Source of the DNA: Candidatus Obscuribacterales bacterium
GTDB taxonomy: Bacteria; Cyanobacteriota; Vampirovibrionia; Obscuribacterales; Obscuribacteraceae
Length of the DNA: 64,000 nucleotides
Direction of reading: 5' to 3'
NCBI GenBank assembly: GCA_031292355.1
Contig: JARLHI010000003.1
Location: 434,001-498,000 of the forward strand
In this document: positions 35,802-44,568 of the stretch, in pieces
How the letters are laid out: each line of letters opens with the position of its first letter
Position numbering within the stretch: position 1 is the stretch's first letter
The notes under the pieces: model-generated
What the model saw: the letters and a program-made list of their open reading frames with translations, nothing else
Database searches by the model: none
Told to the model about the DNA's origin: nothing
Made by a program: the position numbers and the translations under genes

Positions 35802-38657
35802 ATGGGCGACTATAACGTCAATCTTCCGCACACAGACTTTCCTATGAAAGCAAACAGTGCCACGCGCGAAATTGACATTCAAAAGCTCTGGCAAGACAAC
35901 CGAGTTTATGAGAAAAGCTGCGCCCAGAGAGATATCTCTAAAAAGTATGTTTTGCACGACGGTCCTCCCTATTTGAGCTCCAGCAAAATACACATTGGCA
36001 CTGCCCTGAACAAAATTCTCAAAGACATAGTGACGAAATACAAAGCCCAGCGTGGCTTTTACTCGCCTTATGTACCAGGTTACGATAGCCACGGGCTACC
36101 CATCGAAAACGCTGTTTTAAAGGATGTCAAAGGTGGTCGTGCAGCACTCACGCCCGTTGAACTGCGTGGTCGCTGCCGCGATTTTGCTCTTTCTAATCTC
36201 AAAGGGCAAGAAAACAATTTCAAAAGACTAGGAGTCTGGGGCGACTGGGAGCATCCATACATCACGCTCGACCAAAAATTCGAAGCCGCTCAAATCCGCG
36301 TGTTTGGCAAGATGGCGACATCAGGCTATTTGTACAAAGGATTGAAACCAGTCTACTGGTGTGCCAGTTGCGAAACGGCTCTGGCTGAAGCTGAAGTCGA
36401 ATATGCCGACCACAAATCACATTCTATTTACGTCAAATTCGATTTGCTCGAGAGTGAGTACTCAAAATTACCTGAATTTGCTCAAAAGGCAAAAGATATT
36501 TCTTTCGTTATCTGGACAACGACTCCCTGGACACTTCCAGCCAACCTGGCCATTGCTGTTCATCCGCAATTTACGTATCAGTTTTTGCAAACCAAAAATC
36601 ATGGCGTGCTAGTTGTTGTTGATGCGCTCAAAGAGTCGTTCTTGCAGGTAGTGGCTGCCGCGCAAGGCGATGATGCTGTAGCAGACATCAAAGTTCTTGG
36701 CGAAGCAAGCGGTAAAAGCCTCGAGCTGCTGCAAACAAAGCATCCATTTATGGATAGAAACAGTCCAATCATCCTCGGCGAACACGTTACAGCTGACGCC
36801 GGTACCGGTATCGTTCACACGGCTCCTGGACACGGTCCTGATGACTTTATCGTCGGGCAAAAATACAAACTCGGCGTTTTGTCGCCGCTTGATGGTCGCG
36901 GTATTTTCACCAAGGAAGGTGGGCCATTTGAAGGACAACGCTATAACAAAGCAAATCCACTGGTCGTTGAAAGACTGAAAGCTGATGGCAAACTGCTATC
37001 ACACTCGGAGTTTGTGCACAGCTATCCGCACTGCTGGCGGTGCAAAAATCCACTGCTTTATCGAGCCACCGAACAGTGGTTTGCCTCTGTAGATGGTTTT
37101 AGACAACAGGCACTCGACGCTATCGATCAGGTGGAGTGGGTACCTGCTAGCGGTCGCAATCGCATTTTCACAATGGTGCAAAATCGCTCCGACTGGTGTA
37201 TCAGCCGCCAAAGAGCATGGGGCGTGCCAATCCCTGTCTTCTACTCCAAGTGCGGCAAATCTCTCATGACTGGTGAGTCAATTGAAAAAGTGGCGAAAGT
37301 ATTTGCCGAAGAAGGATCCGATTCCTGGTGGCTGCGCGACAGTGCTTTCTTTCTTGGAGAAGGCTTCAAATGCGCCGATTGCGGCTCTGATGAATGGACC
37401 AAAGAAACAGACATCATGGACGTCTGGTTTGATTCTGGCTCCACTCACGCAGCGGTACTTGATGCTCGCAAAGAACAACTTGGTGGCAGCCCCTGTGAGC
37501 TGTATTTAGAAGGAAGCGATCAGCACCGCGGATGGTTTCAATCATCGCTGTTGACGAGCGTTGCTGTACACGGTCGCGCTCCCTACAAAACCGTCGTCAC
37601 ACATGGTTTCGTCGTCGATGAAAACGGACGCAAATTATCTAAATCTCTAGGCAATGGCGTCGAGCCCGATGATGTGATTAAACAATATGGCGCGGACGTA
37701 TTGCGCTTGTGGGTAGCTTCTGTCAATTACACAGATGACATTCCCATAGGTAAAAATATGTTGGCGCAGCTGGCTGATGTCTACCGCAAACTGCGAAACA
37801 CCGTTCGTTTCTTGTTGGGCAATCTCTATGACTTTGACCCTAAAGTCGATGCCGTCCCACAAAACGAATTGTCCAGTCTCGATCGATATGTGCTGCATCG
37901 CTTGCATAAAGTGACAGCAGAAATCACACAAACTTTTGATAGATTTGAATTCTTCAAGTTCTATCAACTGCTGCAAAATTTCTGCAATGTGGATCTTTCA
38001 TCCTTCTATTTCGACATCGTTAAAGACGTGCTCTACACGACGCCGGCTAAAAGTCACGCCCGACGTTCGAAGCAAACAGTGCTCGATGAAGTGCTGCAGG
38101 TACTGGTGCGTTTACTCGTGCCTGTAACACCGCACCTTGCCGAAGACATCTGGCAACATATTCCAGAAAAAATCAAAGAAGCACATAGCAGTCCAGAAAG
38201 CGTTTTATTGACTGATTTTCCTGAAGCGCAAAAAATCCAGAAAGATGCTACGTTTATCGATTACTGGGAAAACATGCTAGCTGTGAGATATACAGTCAAC
38301 AAAGCTATCGAGCTTGCTCGTGGCAGCAAGAAAATCGGCAGTTCGCTCGAAGCACAGGTGATATTAGAATTCGAAAACGGTGATTTGCAAGCGAAAGTAC
38401 TTGAACTGGGTGCGGACCTTTCTTCCTTCTTCATCACATCGCAGGCTACCGTCAAAGATGCCAACTATAAAAACGGCAAAGAACATGGCGAACCACTAGC
38501 CCAACTAACTGAAAATGGATTGACCGTGACCGTGCTCACCGCTGACGGTAAAAAGTGTCTGCGTTGTCGCAAATTCTCGGACAGTGTTGGCGAAGACCAG
38601 GATTATCCAGACCTGGATTTAGAATGCGCCAATATTGAAAAAGGTCTGGACCAGTAA
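35802..38657 (+). CDS. ileS: Isoleucyl-tRNA synthetase
   Basis: 951 residues, class I, cytoplasmic. HIGH motif in SSSKIHIGTALNKILKDI; CP1 editing domain with WTTTPWTLPANLAIAVHP and TADAGTGIVHTAPGHGPDDF; the WCISRQRAWGVPIP and DVWFDSGSTHA segments; KMSKS as GRKLSKSLGN. The C-terminal zinc region is atypical: CLRC is present but only one more Cys (LECANI) remains where most bacterial IleS have CxxC, so a ligand seems lost. Start ATG follows a GGGG-containing leader. Bacterial-type by overall length and motif set. Confidence 0.96.
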   Translation: MGDYNVNLPHTDFPMKANSATREIDIQKLWQDNRVYEKSCAQRDISKKYVLHDGPPYLSSSKIHIGTALNKILKDIVTKYKAQRGFYSPYVPGYDSHGLPIENAVLKDVKGGRAALTPVELRGRCRDFALSNLKGQENNFKRLGVWGDWEHPYITLDQKFEAAQIRVFGKMATSGYLYKGLKPVYWCASCETALAEAEVEYADHKSHSIYVKFDLLESEYSKLPEFAQKAKDISFVIWTTTPWTLPANLAIAVHPQFTYQFLQTKNHGVLVVVDALKESFLQVVAAAQGDDAVADIKVLGEASGKSLELLQTKHPFMDRNSPIILGEHVTADAGTGIVHTAPGHGPDDFIVGQKYKLGVLSPLDGRGIFTKEGGPFEGQRYNKANPLVVERLKADGKLLSHSEFVHSYPHCWRCKNPLLYRATEQWFASVDGFRQQALDAIDQVEWVPASGRNRIFTMVQNRSDWCISRQRAWGVPIPVFYSKCGKSLMTGESIEKVAKVFAEEGSDSWWLRDSAFFLGEGFKCADCGSDEWTKETDIMDVWFDSGSTHAAVLDARKEQLGGSPCELYLEGSDQHRGWFQSSLLTSVAVHGRAPYKTVVTHGFVVDENGRKLSKSLGNGVEPDDVIKQYGADVLRLWVASVNYTDDIPIGKNMLAQLADVYRKLRNTVRFLLGNLYDFDPKVDAVPQNELSSLDRYVLHRLHKVTAEITQTFDRFEFFKFYQLLQNFCNVDLSSFYFDIVKDVLYTTPAKSHARRSKQTVLDEVLQVLVRLLVPVTPHLAEDIWQHIPEKIKEAHSSPESVLLTDFPEAQKIQKDATFIDYWENMLAVRYTVNKAIELARGSKKIGSSLEAQVILEFENGDLQAKVLELGADLSSFFITSQATVKDANYKNGKEHGEPLAQLTENGLTVTVLTADGKKCLRCRKFSDSVGEDQDYPDLDLECANIEKGLDQ

Positions 38658-38708
38658 CAAAAACACGTCTCATAAAGGGTTCCTGTATTTTGGGGCTTTC
38701 AGAGCACC

Positions 38709-38732
38709 GTTACCACGATTTCGCGTGGTAAC
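38709..38732. repeat. 9-bp hairpin downstream of ileS
   Basis: GTTACCACG (38709-38717) and CGTGGTAAC (38724-38732) pair perfectly around a six-base loop. No T-run follows, so it is either a weak terminator of ileS or part of the leader of the next gene. Confidence 0.45.
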
Positions 38733-38838
38733 ACTGTCGAAAACCCTGAATTTATGGGAGCGAGTTTCACGGCAATTGTAACGACGATTTTCCGCCCCCT
38801 CAGCGAGGAATCGTTATTTTCAAGAAAAAGCAAACTTT

Positions 38839-38863
38839 CTCTTAGTAGGACTCCCACTAAGAG
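38839..38863. repeat. 8-bp hairpin in the leader of the Gly/His-rich gene
   Basis: CTCTTAGT (38839-38846) and ACTAAGAG (38856-38863) with a nine-base loop, 65 bases upstream of the ATG. Together with the other hairpin 100 bases upstream it gives a strongly structured 270-base spacer. It might be a cis-regulatory RNA. Confidence 0.45.
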
Positions 38864-38927
38864 TGCCCCGAGCGCGGTTGAAAAGTCTAGAATTACCGTG
38901 GCGACTTAGACTTGAAGGAGTACGTCT

Positions 38928-40565
38928 ATGCATGGCGGCTTTGGTGGTGGTGGTGGCGGCGGCGGATATGGGCACAGCGGCGGTGGCGGTGGTTACGGCC
39001 ATTCCGGCGGTGGACACAGCGGCGGCGGACATAGCGGCGGCCATAGTGGTCACAGCGGTGGACATGGCAGCGGCGGGCATGCTCAGCCGATGGCTCATGA
39101 CGGCGGTCATCCGATGCACGCAGATCATCATCATCATCATTCAGTCGGCAACAAAGACGATAAAGGCGGCGGCGCCAAAGGCCAAGGACAGTCTTTCCTC
39201 AGTCATGCAACCAGTCTGGTCCAAAATGGACATGGAATTCTCGGTGCTATAGCTCAAGCGCTCAGCGGACATACGACCACCGGTCATGGTGCCGGCGCCG
39301 GTCAAAGTATGCACTTAGACCAGTATCTTTCGCCATTACAAGCAGAAAAGAAAGACAGCTCAGACCAAGTAGGCAATCCAGGCGCTTTGAGCCATCCAGA
39401 CAATCTGGTTCAAAACGGTATGGTTTCCAGACGCACGCACAACGAACCTAGAATTGTGCTTGCCGCAATTTTTGGGGGCTTGTTGATTTGGATGCTTGTG
39501 GTCCAAGTTTTTAGTGGCGGCGCACCAGTACATAAGAGAACGGCTTTCAACCCGCTTCAACAACGTTCTCTAGCTGCGCAAGACATGGGGCAGAACTCTT
39601 CAGTGGCTCCGCTGCTTTCAATTTTGAGCATGGCCGAGTCTCACAGTCCATCCTCTGGGATTTCTAGTGGGATTTCTGGAATTGGGCAATCGTTGAGAAA
39701 CGATTCAAATTCAGATCCCAATGAAGCCACGCAAACCGATTCGTCGGCAGCAGCGGAGCGCGATGATGCCAGAGAAAGCAGCGACAACGATAGTCGCTAC
39801 GAAAAGGAGCAAGCCGACTTGCGCAATGAATCACCGGCCGATTCCGAAAAAAATAGCGACAGCTCAGCACAGCTAGCTGCAGCTATGCAAATATTTCAAC
39901 CTCGCGCCACCGCAGACGCTGGCACTGCCATGCCATCGGCGATGGTAGCTCCAGCTTCGTCAAATCCTGCTTCGATGAGATCAATTTCGCAAGGCGCGCC
40001 GGTCAGCGCTCGCTTAACAGCAAGACCGATGGGCAACCCACATCCTGTGCAAATGGCGACCCGAGCTCCTGTTGCTGCCCCTTCCAATCTTTTACAGGCT
40101 GAAACCTTGCAAAAGAGTGCTCAAGAAACCTTTGCCGCTGGAACCTTCGGTGGACCACGCGCATTATCATCTGATGAGCCAATTATGATAGGCACTCAGC
40201 CGACTGCTCCCGGAGCATCAAGCGTGTTACGGGTACAAAAGCCGGGCTTACCAGGTGCACCAGTTTCCTCAAATCAGCCGTCCCCACCACTTTTAAGCGC
40301 TACGAACACCCAAACAAATCCAGACCCCACTTCTTTTGCAAGCCTCTTTATACCAGCAGGCAACGGCGGTTCTGTTCCCCTTGCCGCTCCGTTCAAAAAC
40401 GACTCCGCAAGCAACACGCGCAGACGCTGGAGAACAAGTCAAGCAGCCACTCATCACACCATCAACAGCGCTCGCAATAGTACAATTGCAGATGCGTCGA
40501 TTTACACAAACTCGCCAGTTGACGAATTAGGTCACAGCCGCAAACGTGTACTCACCGACCGCTAA
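38928..40565 (+). CDS. Gly/His-rich single-span membrane protein
   Basis: 545 residues. Residues 1-75 are an extreme Gly/His/Ser repeat (GGGYGHSGGG-like units, then HADHHHHHSVG), plausible as a low-affinity metal-binding or adhesive segment. A single membrane span lies near 175-197 (IVLAAIFGGLLIWMLVVQVF). The rest is low-complexity Ser/Ala/Pro/Asn-rich and probably disordered, with an acidic stretch (AERDDARESSDNDSR). No signal peptide; the Gly/His end would be cytoplasmic in one topology and outside in the other. The ribosome site AAGGAG is seven bases before the ATG, and the frame is clean for 1.6 kb, so it is real. Family not recognised. Confidence 0.75.
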   Translation: MHGGFGGGGGGGGYGHSGGGGGYGHSGGGHSGGGHSGGHSGHSGGHGSGGHAQPMAHDGGHPMHADHHHHHSVGNKDDKGGGAKGQGQSFLSHATSLVQNGHGILGAIAQALSGHTTTGHGAGAGQSMHLDQYLSPLQAEKKDSSDQVGNPGALSHPDNLVQNGMVSRRTHNEPRIVLAAIFGGLLIWMLVVQVFSGGAPVHKRTAFNPLQQRSLAAQDMGQNSSVAPLLSILSMAESHSPSSGISSGISGIGQSLRNDSNSDPNEATQTDSSAAAERDDARESSDNDSRYEKEQADLRNESPADSEKNSDSSAQLAAAMQIFQPRATADAGTAMPSAMVAPASSNPASMRSISQGAPVSARLTARPMGNPHPVQMATRAPVAAPSNLLQAETLQKSAQETFAAGTFGGPRALSSDEPIMIGTQPTAPGASSVLRVQKPGLPGAPVSSNQPSPPLLSATNTQTNPDPTSFASLFIPAGNGGSVPLAAPFKNDSASNTRRRWRTSQAATHHTINSARNSTIADASIYTNSPVDELGHSRKRVLTDR

Positions 40566-40607
40566 TTAGCGTTGGATCTGTTAAACAAGTTGTGGAAGAG
40601 ACATAGA

Positions 40608-41375
40608 TTGAAAAAAACACACATCGCTTTTGCGTCAATTTTTTGTTTGACGAGCTTTTGCCTGACGACGCTGATGGCTCAAAGCAGTCCTCCGTCAGGG
40701 TCTCAGGCGCCGCCTGTCCTAGACTCAAAACAAATATTGGAAGTCACACCAGTACCACGTGAGATGGAATGGTGGATGCCATTGCACAACGCAAACGTTC
40801 AAGCCGTGCAACAAGGTGGCATTGATATAGCCATATTCGGGGATTCAATTACTCAATTCATGAACGAGCAATTGATGCACCACATTTTGGGCGACCGAGC
40901 AAAGAACCTTGGAATCAAAGGCGATCGCACAGAGCATCTCCTCTGGCGCTTGCAAAATGGCGAACTCGATTTTAAAAAGCTGCCACCAAAATTAGCCGTC
41001 GTTTTAATTGGCACCAATAACTTCTCTCATAGTAAAGACAATGATATTTTTTTGGGCATCAAAGCTGATGTCGATGAAATCAGAAAAAGACTGCCCTCCA
41101 CCAAGGTTCTAGTGGTCGGCATGTTGCCGCGCGGTCAAGATCCTTCATTTAAATTGCGCGGACGAATAGTTGCTATCAATACGATGGTTGCTAAACTGGC
41201 CGACAACCAGAACATCTGGTACACGGACATCAGTAAAAACATGCTAGAACCAGATGGTACGATCTCTCCTGCTGTGATGGATGACTTTCTGCATCCCACT
41301 AAAGAAGTCGGCTATACAAAAATGTTCGAAGCCTTGAAACCAGAAGTGGACAAAATTCTCGCCTCCAAGCACTAG
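40608..41375 (+). CDS. Exported SGNH/GDSL-type esterase
   Basis: About 255 residues from a TTG with GGAAGAG upstream that opens a signal peptide (KKTHIAFASIFCLTSFCLTT, then LMAQS); an in-frame TTG at 40572 is an alternative. SGNH blocks are present: block I IAIFGDSITQFMNEQL with the catalytic Ser, the Gly in LGIKGDRTEHLLWRLQNGEL, block III VVLIGTNNFSHSKD with the Asn, and block V DDFLHPTKEVGYTKMFEAL with Asp and His. Closest by pattern to the PAF-acetylhydrolase beta-type GDSL group. Acts on esters, probably extracytoplasmic; substrate unknown. Ends 4 bases into the convergent permease gene. Confidence 0.9.
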   Translation: MKKTHIAFASIFCLTSFCLTTLMAQSSPPSGSQAPPVLDSKQILEVTPVPREMEWWMPLHNANVQAVQQGGIDIAIFGDSITQFMNEQLMHHILGDRAKNLGIKGDRTEHLLWRLQNGELDFKKLPPKLAVVLIGTNNFSHSKDNDIFLGIKADVDEIRKRLPSTKVLVVGMLPRGQDPSFKLRGRIVAINTMVAKLADNQNIWYTDISKNMLEPDGTISPAVMDDFLHPTKEVGYTKMFEALKPEVDKILASKH

Positions 41376-42178
41376 CATTCAGCGAACTGTTTAGCACCTT
41401 TGCGTCTAACCACCTCCGCGATGACGGTCAGGCTGACGGTTGCCACAATCATTAATGTACTGAGTGCATTGATTTCAGGTGAAACACCAAATTTAACCAT
41501 GCTGTAGATGCGCAGTGGTAAAGTGGTCGCACCAACTCCGGCATTGAACTGGGTGATGATGAAATCGTCGAGAGAAAGAACAAAAGCCATGAGCGAACCT
41601 GCCACTATCCCCGGTGCAAGCAGAGGCAAAGTAACTTTAAAGAAAGCAGATAGTGGTGAAGCGCCAAGATCACGAGCAGCCTCTTCGAGACTCGGATTGA
41701 TACCATCGAGACGGGCCATTACAGTAAGCACCATATATGAAACACAAAAGACGACGTGCGAAACAATAACAGTCGCCAGGCTTAGATGCACTCCTAGAAA
41801 AATAAACAGCGTCAAAGCTGACACGGCCATAGCGATTTCAGGAATGATGATAGGTAACATAACGGCCCCGCGGTAGATACTCTTACCGGCAAATTTCAAG
41901 CGAGCAAGCCCAACTGCGGCCATAGTGCCCATCACAGCGGCCAGTGCAACAGCAAGCGTGGCAACGAATAAACTGTTAAAAACAGCCAATCCAAGGGCTT
42001 GATCCTTGAATAATTGCAAATACCAGTTGAAGGTAAATCCTGTCCATTCAACTGCTATTTTAGACTTTTCGAAACTAAACAGAATTAGCACCGCTATCGG
42101 TGCATATAAAAAAGCATAAACAAAAACTGCGATCAGATCTAGGAAGCTCAATTTGGCTTTTATCACGGCTCGACTCAA
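41372..42178 (-). CDS. ABC transporter inner-membrane permease, PotC-like
   Basis: 268 residues, six spans, of the spermidine/putrescine PotC type. The EAA loop is canonical: SLEEAARDLGASPLSAFFKV, then TLPLLAPGIVAGSLMAFVLS and the LDDFIITQF typical of PotC/YdcV. Imports polyamines or related small organic compounds when paired with PotB, PotA and PotD. None of these is adjacent. Instead it overlaps the stop of the YgfZ-TPR gene (TTG start within TTGA), so translation is coupled to that gene. Start could also be a GTG 12 bases downstream. Family certain, cargo not. Confidence 0.88.
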   Translation of the reverse strand: MSRAVIKAKLSFLDLIAVFVYAFLYAPIAVLILFSFEKSKIAVEWTGFTFNWYLQLFKDQALGLAVFNSLFVATLAVALAAVMGTMAAVGLARLKFAGKSIYRGAVMLPIIIPEIAMAVSALTLFIFLGVHLSLATVIVSHVVFCVSYMVLTVMARLDGINPSLEEAARDLGASPLSAFFKVTLPLLAPGIVAGSLMAFVLSLDDFIITQFNAGVGATTLPLRIYSMVKFGVSPEINALSTLMIVATVSLTVIAEVVRRKGAKQFAEC

Positions 42179-43932
42179 CTAGTTTTATCTGTCGACTCTT
42201 TCATTTGCAAAAGAGCAAGACGCTTTTGCATTTCTTGCATGGGCATCAAATCGCCTCGTTTGGAGGCGACGGCAACGCCTTCTTGATAAATTGTTTTTGC
42301 CTTGTCTAAATCTAAAAGACCTTCAAAAGCAGCGCCTAAAGCCACATAGGCGACGGTGTAACTAGGCTTGAGAGCAATTGTTTTTTCAAGCAAAGGAATC
42401 GCCTCCGCAAATTCACCAAGAGCCACGTGGCAATCGCCACAACCATAATTTGCGAGCAAATCTTCAGCATCTATAGTCAAAACTTCCTTGAACATTGCCA
42501 TTCGTTCGAGAGTCTTTTGGCGCAAAATTGCCTTTTCTTCCTGTTCTTTACGCTCGTCAGTTGCCTGCTTGGCGGCCATGCGCATGCGTATGCTCATCGA
42601 TATAGCGAGCTCTTCTTCAGCCTCGTCTTTGAGACCTTTTTCCACATAGAAAACAGACAAATTAGTGTGGGCCATCACTGAGTCTGGATTTAATTCAGCC
42701 AGCTTCTTCATCAATGAAATTGCTTCTTCGATTTCACCCGACTTCGAAAGAATGACACCCAATGCCTCGTACGCGTCTTCGTATTTGGGCGATAAGCTAA
42801 GGGCTTCTCGCAAAAGTGCGACACATTTTTGAGAACTATCTGTGTGCCTGGCGTAGGTATCAATGGCTTCTTCGTATAATCTTTGAGCACGCTGTGCGGT
42901 TGTCTCCGCTCTGTAAAAAGGCAGAGATACGACTTGCACCGAAAAAGTTTTGCCATTGATGACAACATCTATGAGCTTATCTGGAACGCGAAAATCTCTC
43001 TTTAAAAAAGCAAAGGCAATTGTGCGATTGAGACTTTGGGAATAAACATTACTGCGCATCCAGCCGATCTCATCGCTTCCCAACATAATCTTGCTGTCCA
43101 GGGCAAAAGACAATTTATCGCCTTCGGCAAACATCAGCCCCATCACCCCACGCGACGGAGCGCCCTGACTTTTTACACGGGCAAGTACTTCTTGACCTTG
43201 AAAGCAACCTTTGGTGTAGCTTGCTGCGTCATGTTCGAGACCGGTCTCGGGCAAAAAGTTTTCGGCACCAAAATCGACACCAAAATGCAAAAGGCCCGCT
43301 TCTACTCTCGCCACATTCAGCTCATTTGCGTGAATTTCAGTTAGTTCACAACTTTTGCAAGCGGCTCTGAATTTGTTTGAAAACAACGGGACGTCAGCAT
43401 TAGCAAGCCACATAAAATAACCATCGTCACCGGTTAGGCTACATTTTAAAATGTGCACAGCACACTCGAAAAGGTGAGCGTCCGAAAGAGCATGTTCAAA
43501 AACTTCCAGTTTAGAGGCACCGGTAAACCCAGAGTTGATGAGCCTCCGCGACATTGGTCCCTGGACGGCAAAAAATTTCCCAGAATTAGTGAGATCTAGA
43601 AAATCCACTTTATCAGCAAAGCGAAATTTATCGAGATGTTCGAGCGTCGCCGAAATTTGTTTTTTCTCGATCAAAATACGATATGAATCGTGCTTGCGAT
43701 ACAAACGAAAGAATGACTGGATATGCGCTTTTCGGTCAAGCAGACTATTGAATTGACAACCGTACTCAGGCAAAGCAAAAACGTCATTAGTGGTTTGCGA
43801 TTGCAAAAATCGTCTGGCATCGGGGCCATAGATTTCGATCAAGCCATAATCACTTGCTTCAAAAAAGCCACCTATGTGTCGCAAGCCAACAATGTCAATT
43901 ACTTCGGCGATATTGGATGGTGGCATTGTCAT
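42175..43932 (-). CDS. YgfZ/GcvT-type folate-binding protein fused to TPR domain
   Basis: 585 residues. The N-terminal part (about 10-340) is a GcvT-fold protein of the YgfZ family: YGPDARRFLQSQTTNDVF, FFAVQGPMSRRLI, and the YgfZ signature KGCFQGQEVLARVKSQGAP with its functional Cys. YgfZ uses tetrahydrofolate to support repair/insertion of certain Fe-S clusters. From about 345 on it has TPR-like units (AYEALGVILSKSGEIEEAIS, LSVFYVEKGLKDEAEEELA, AYVALGAAFEGLLDLDKAKT). The fusion is unusual; standard YgfZ is about 330 residues. It lies next to an ErpA/IscA-type gene, consistent with Fe-S work, and upstream of the PotC-like gene. Confidence 0.85.
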   Translation of the reverse strand: MTMPPSNIAEVIDIVGLRHIGGFFEASDYGLIEIYGPDARRFLQSQTTNDVFALPEYGCQFNSLLDRKAHIQSFFRLYRKHDSYRILIEKKQISATLEHLDKFRFADKVDFLDLTNSGKFFAVQGPMSRRLINSGFTGASKLEVFEHALSDAHLFECAVHILKCSLTGDDGYFMWLANADVPLFSNKFRAACKSCELTEIHANELNVARVEAGLLHFGVDFGAENFLPETGLEHDAASYTKGCFQGQEVLARVKSQGAPSRGVMGLMFAEGDKLSFALDSKIMLGSDEIGWMRSNVYSQSLNRTIAFAFLKRDFRVPDKLIDVVINGKTFSVQVVSLPFYRAETTAQRAQRLYEEAIDTYARHTDSSQKCVALLREALSLSPKYEDAYEALGVILSKSGEIEEAISLMKKLAELNPDSVMAHTNLSVFYVEKGLKDEAEEELAISMSIRMRMAAKQATDERKEQEEKAILRQKTLERMAMFKEVLTIDAEDLLANYGCGDCHVALGEFAEAIPLLEKTIALKPSYTVAYVALGAAFEGLLDLDKAKTIYQEGVAVASKRGDLMPMQEMQKRLALLQMKESTDKTS

Positions 43933-43975
43933 CGTGGCTGCTTAGAGATTTGGTATTGAATCTTTAGTTGAATTA

Positions 43976-44016
43976 GAAAAATGGTCTACCTGATCAATAT
44001 ACGATCGAGGTAGACC
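43976..44016 (-). terminator. Rho-independent terminator after the Fe-S carrier gene
   Basis: A 9-bp perfect stem, GGTCTACCT/AGGTAGACC (43983-43991 with 44008-44016), is extended by an inner GATC/GATC pair. On the minus strand the hairpin is followed by A and five T. It ends the ErpA/IscA-type gene and separates it from the YgfZ-TPR gene. Confidence 0.7.
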
Positions 44017-44065
44017 AAAATTCCCGTAATTAAAAAGTCTGTTTCATTGAATCAGACGTTACTGC

Positions 44066-44413
44066 TTAAACGCTGAAGGAAGATCCACAACCGCACGAGC
44101 TTTTGGCTTGTGGGTTTTTGATCATGAAGCCTTTGCCTTCTAGGCCACTCTGGAAGTCCAGGGTCGTTCCTTTGAGGTAGATAGCGCTTTTTGGATCTAC
44201 ATAGATTTTTACGCCATGTGCTTCAACGACGTGGTCTTTTTCTTGTTCGGTGTCAAAGCTCAAACCGTAGGACATGCCCGAGCATCCGCCGCCACGAATT
44301 TCCAGACGCAAGCCAGTTTTGTCTTTTTCTTCAGTCAGCAATTGTTTGATTTGCTCGGCAGCTGATTCAGTTACTGCAACGACAGCTGGAGCGGTGGTGA
44401 TTGTTTCAGTCAT
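44066..44413 (-). CDS. erpA: A-type Fe-S carrier (ErpA/IscA/SufA family)
   Basis: 115 residues, cytoplasmic carrier that delivers Fe-S clusters to apoproteins. It has the three conserved cysteines: GGGCSGMSYGLSFD and the C-terminal SCGCGSSF pair. ESAAEQIKQLLTEEKDKTGL is the usual N-terminal helix. The ErpA label is tentative, since IscA and SufA share these motifs. AGGA lies nine bases upstream of the ATG. It appears monocistronic with its own terminator, and is next to the YgfZ-TPR gene on the same strand. Confidence 0.9.
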   Translation of the reverse strand: MTETITTAPAVVAVTESAAEQIKQLLTEEKDKTGLRLEIRGGGCSGMSYGLSFDTEQEKDHVVEAHGVKIYVDPKSAIYLKGTTLDFQSGLEGKGFMIKNPQAKSSCGCGSSFSV

Positions 44414-44568
44414 TATTTAGAATCCTCATTTGAGCCTTAAAGCCGCCAGTTGCTGCTTTGTCGACTGTTTCCAATGTTAATTTAGCATGATAGACACGCG
44501 GTCTACCAGGCAGTAAGCAATTATTAGTTTTGTATCATGAGCTAGAGCCCTAGTAATCAGCCCAAGAA

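Noticed and set aside
38940..39140. Gly/His codon repeats that look like a DNA repeat array
   Set aside because: Units are irregular in length and translate into a continuous frame, so it is protein low complexity and not CRISPR or satellite DNA.
42175..43932. Reading the YgfZ-TPR gene as GcvT (glycine cleavage T protein)
   Set aside because: The KGCFQGQE signature is that of YgfZ; no gcvH or gcvP is nearby.
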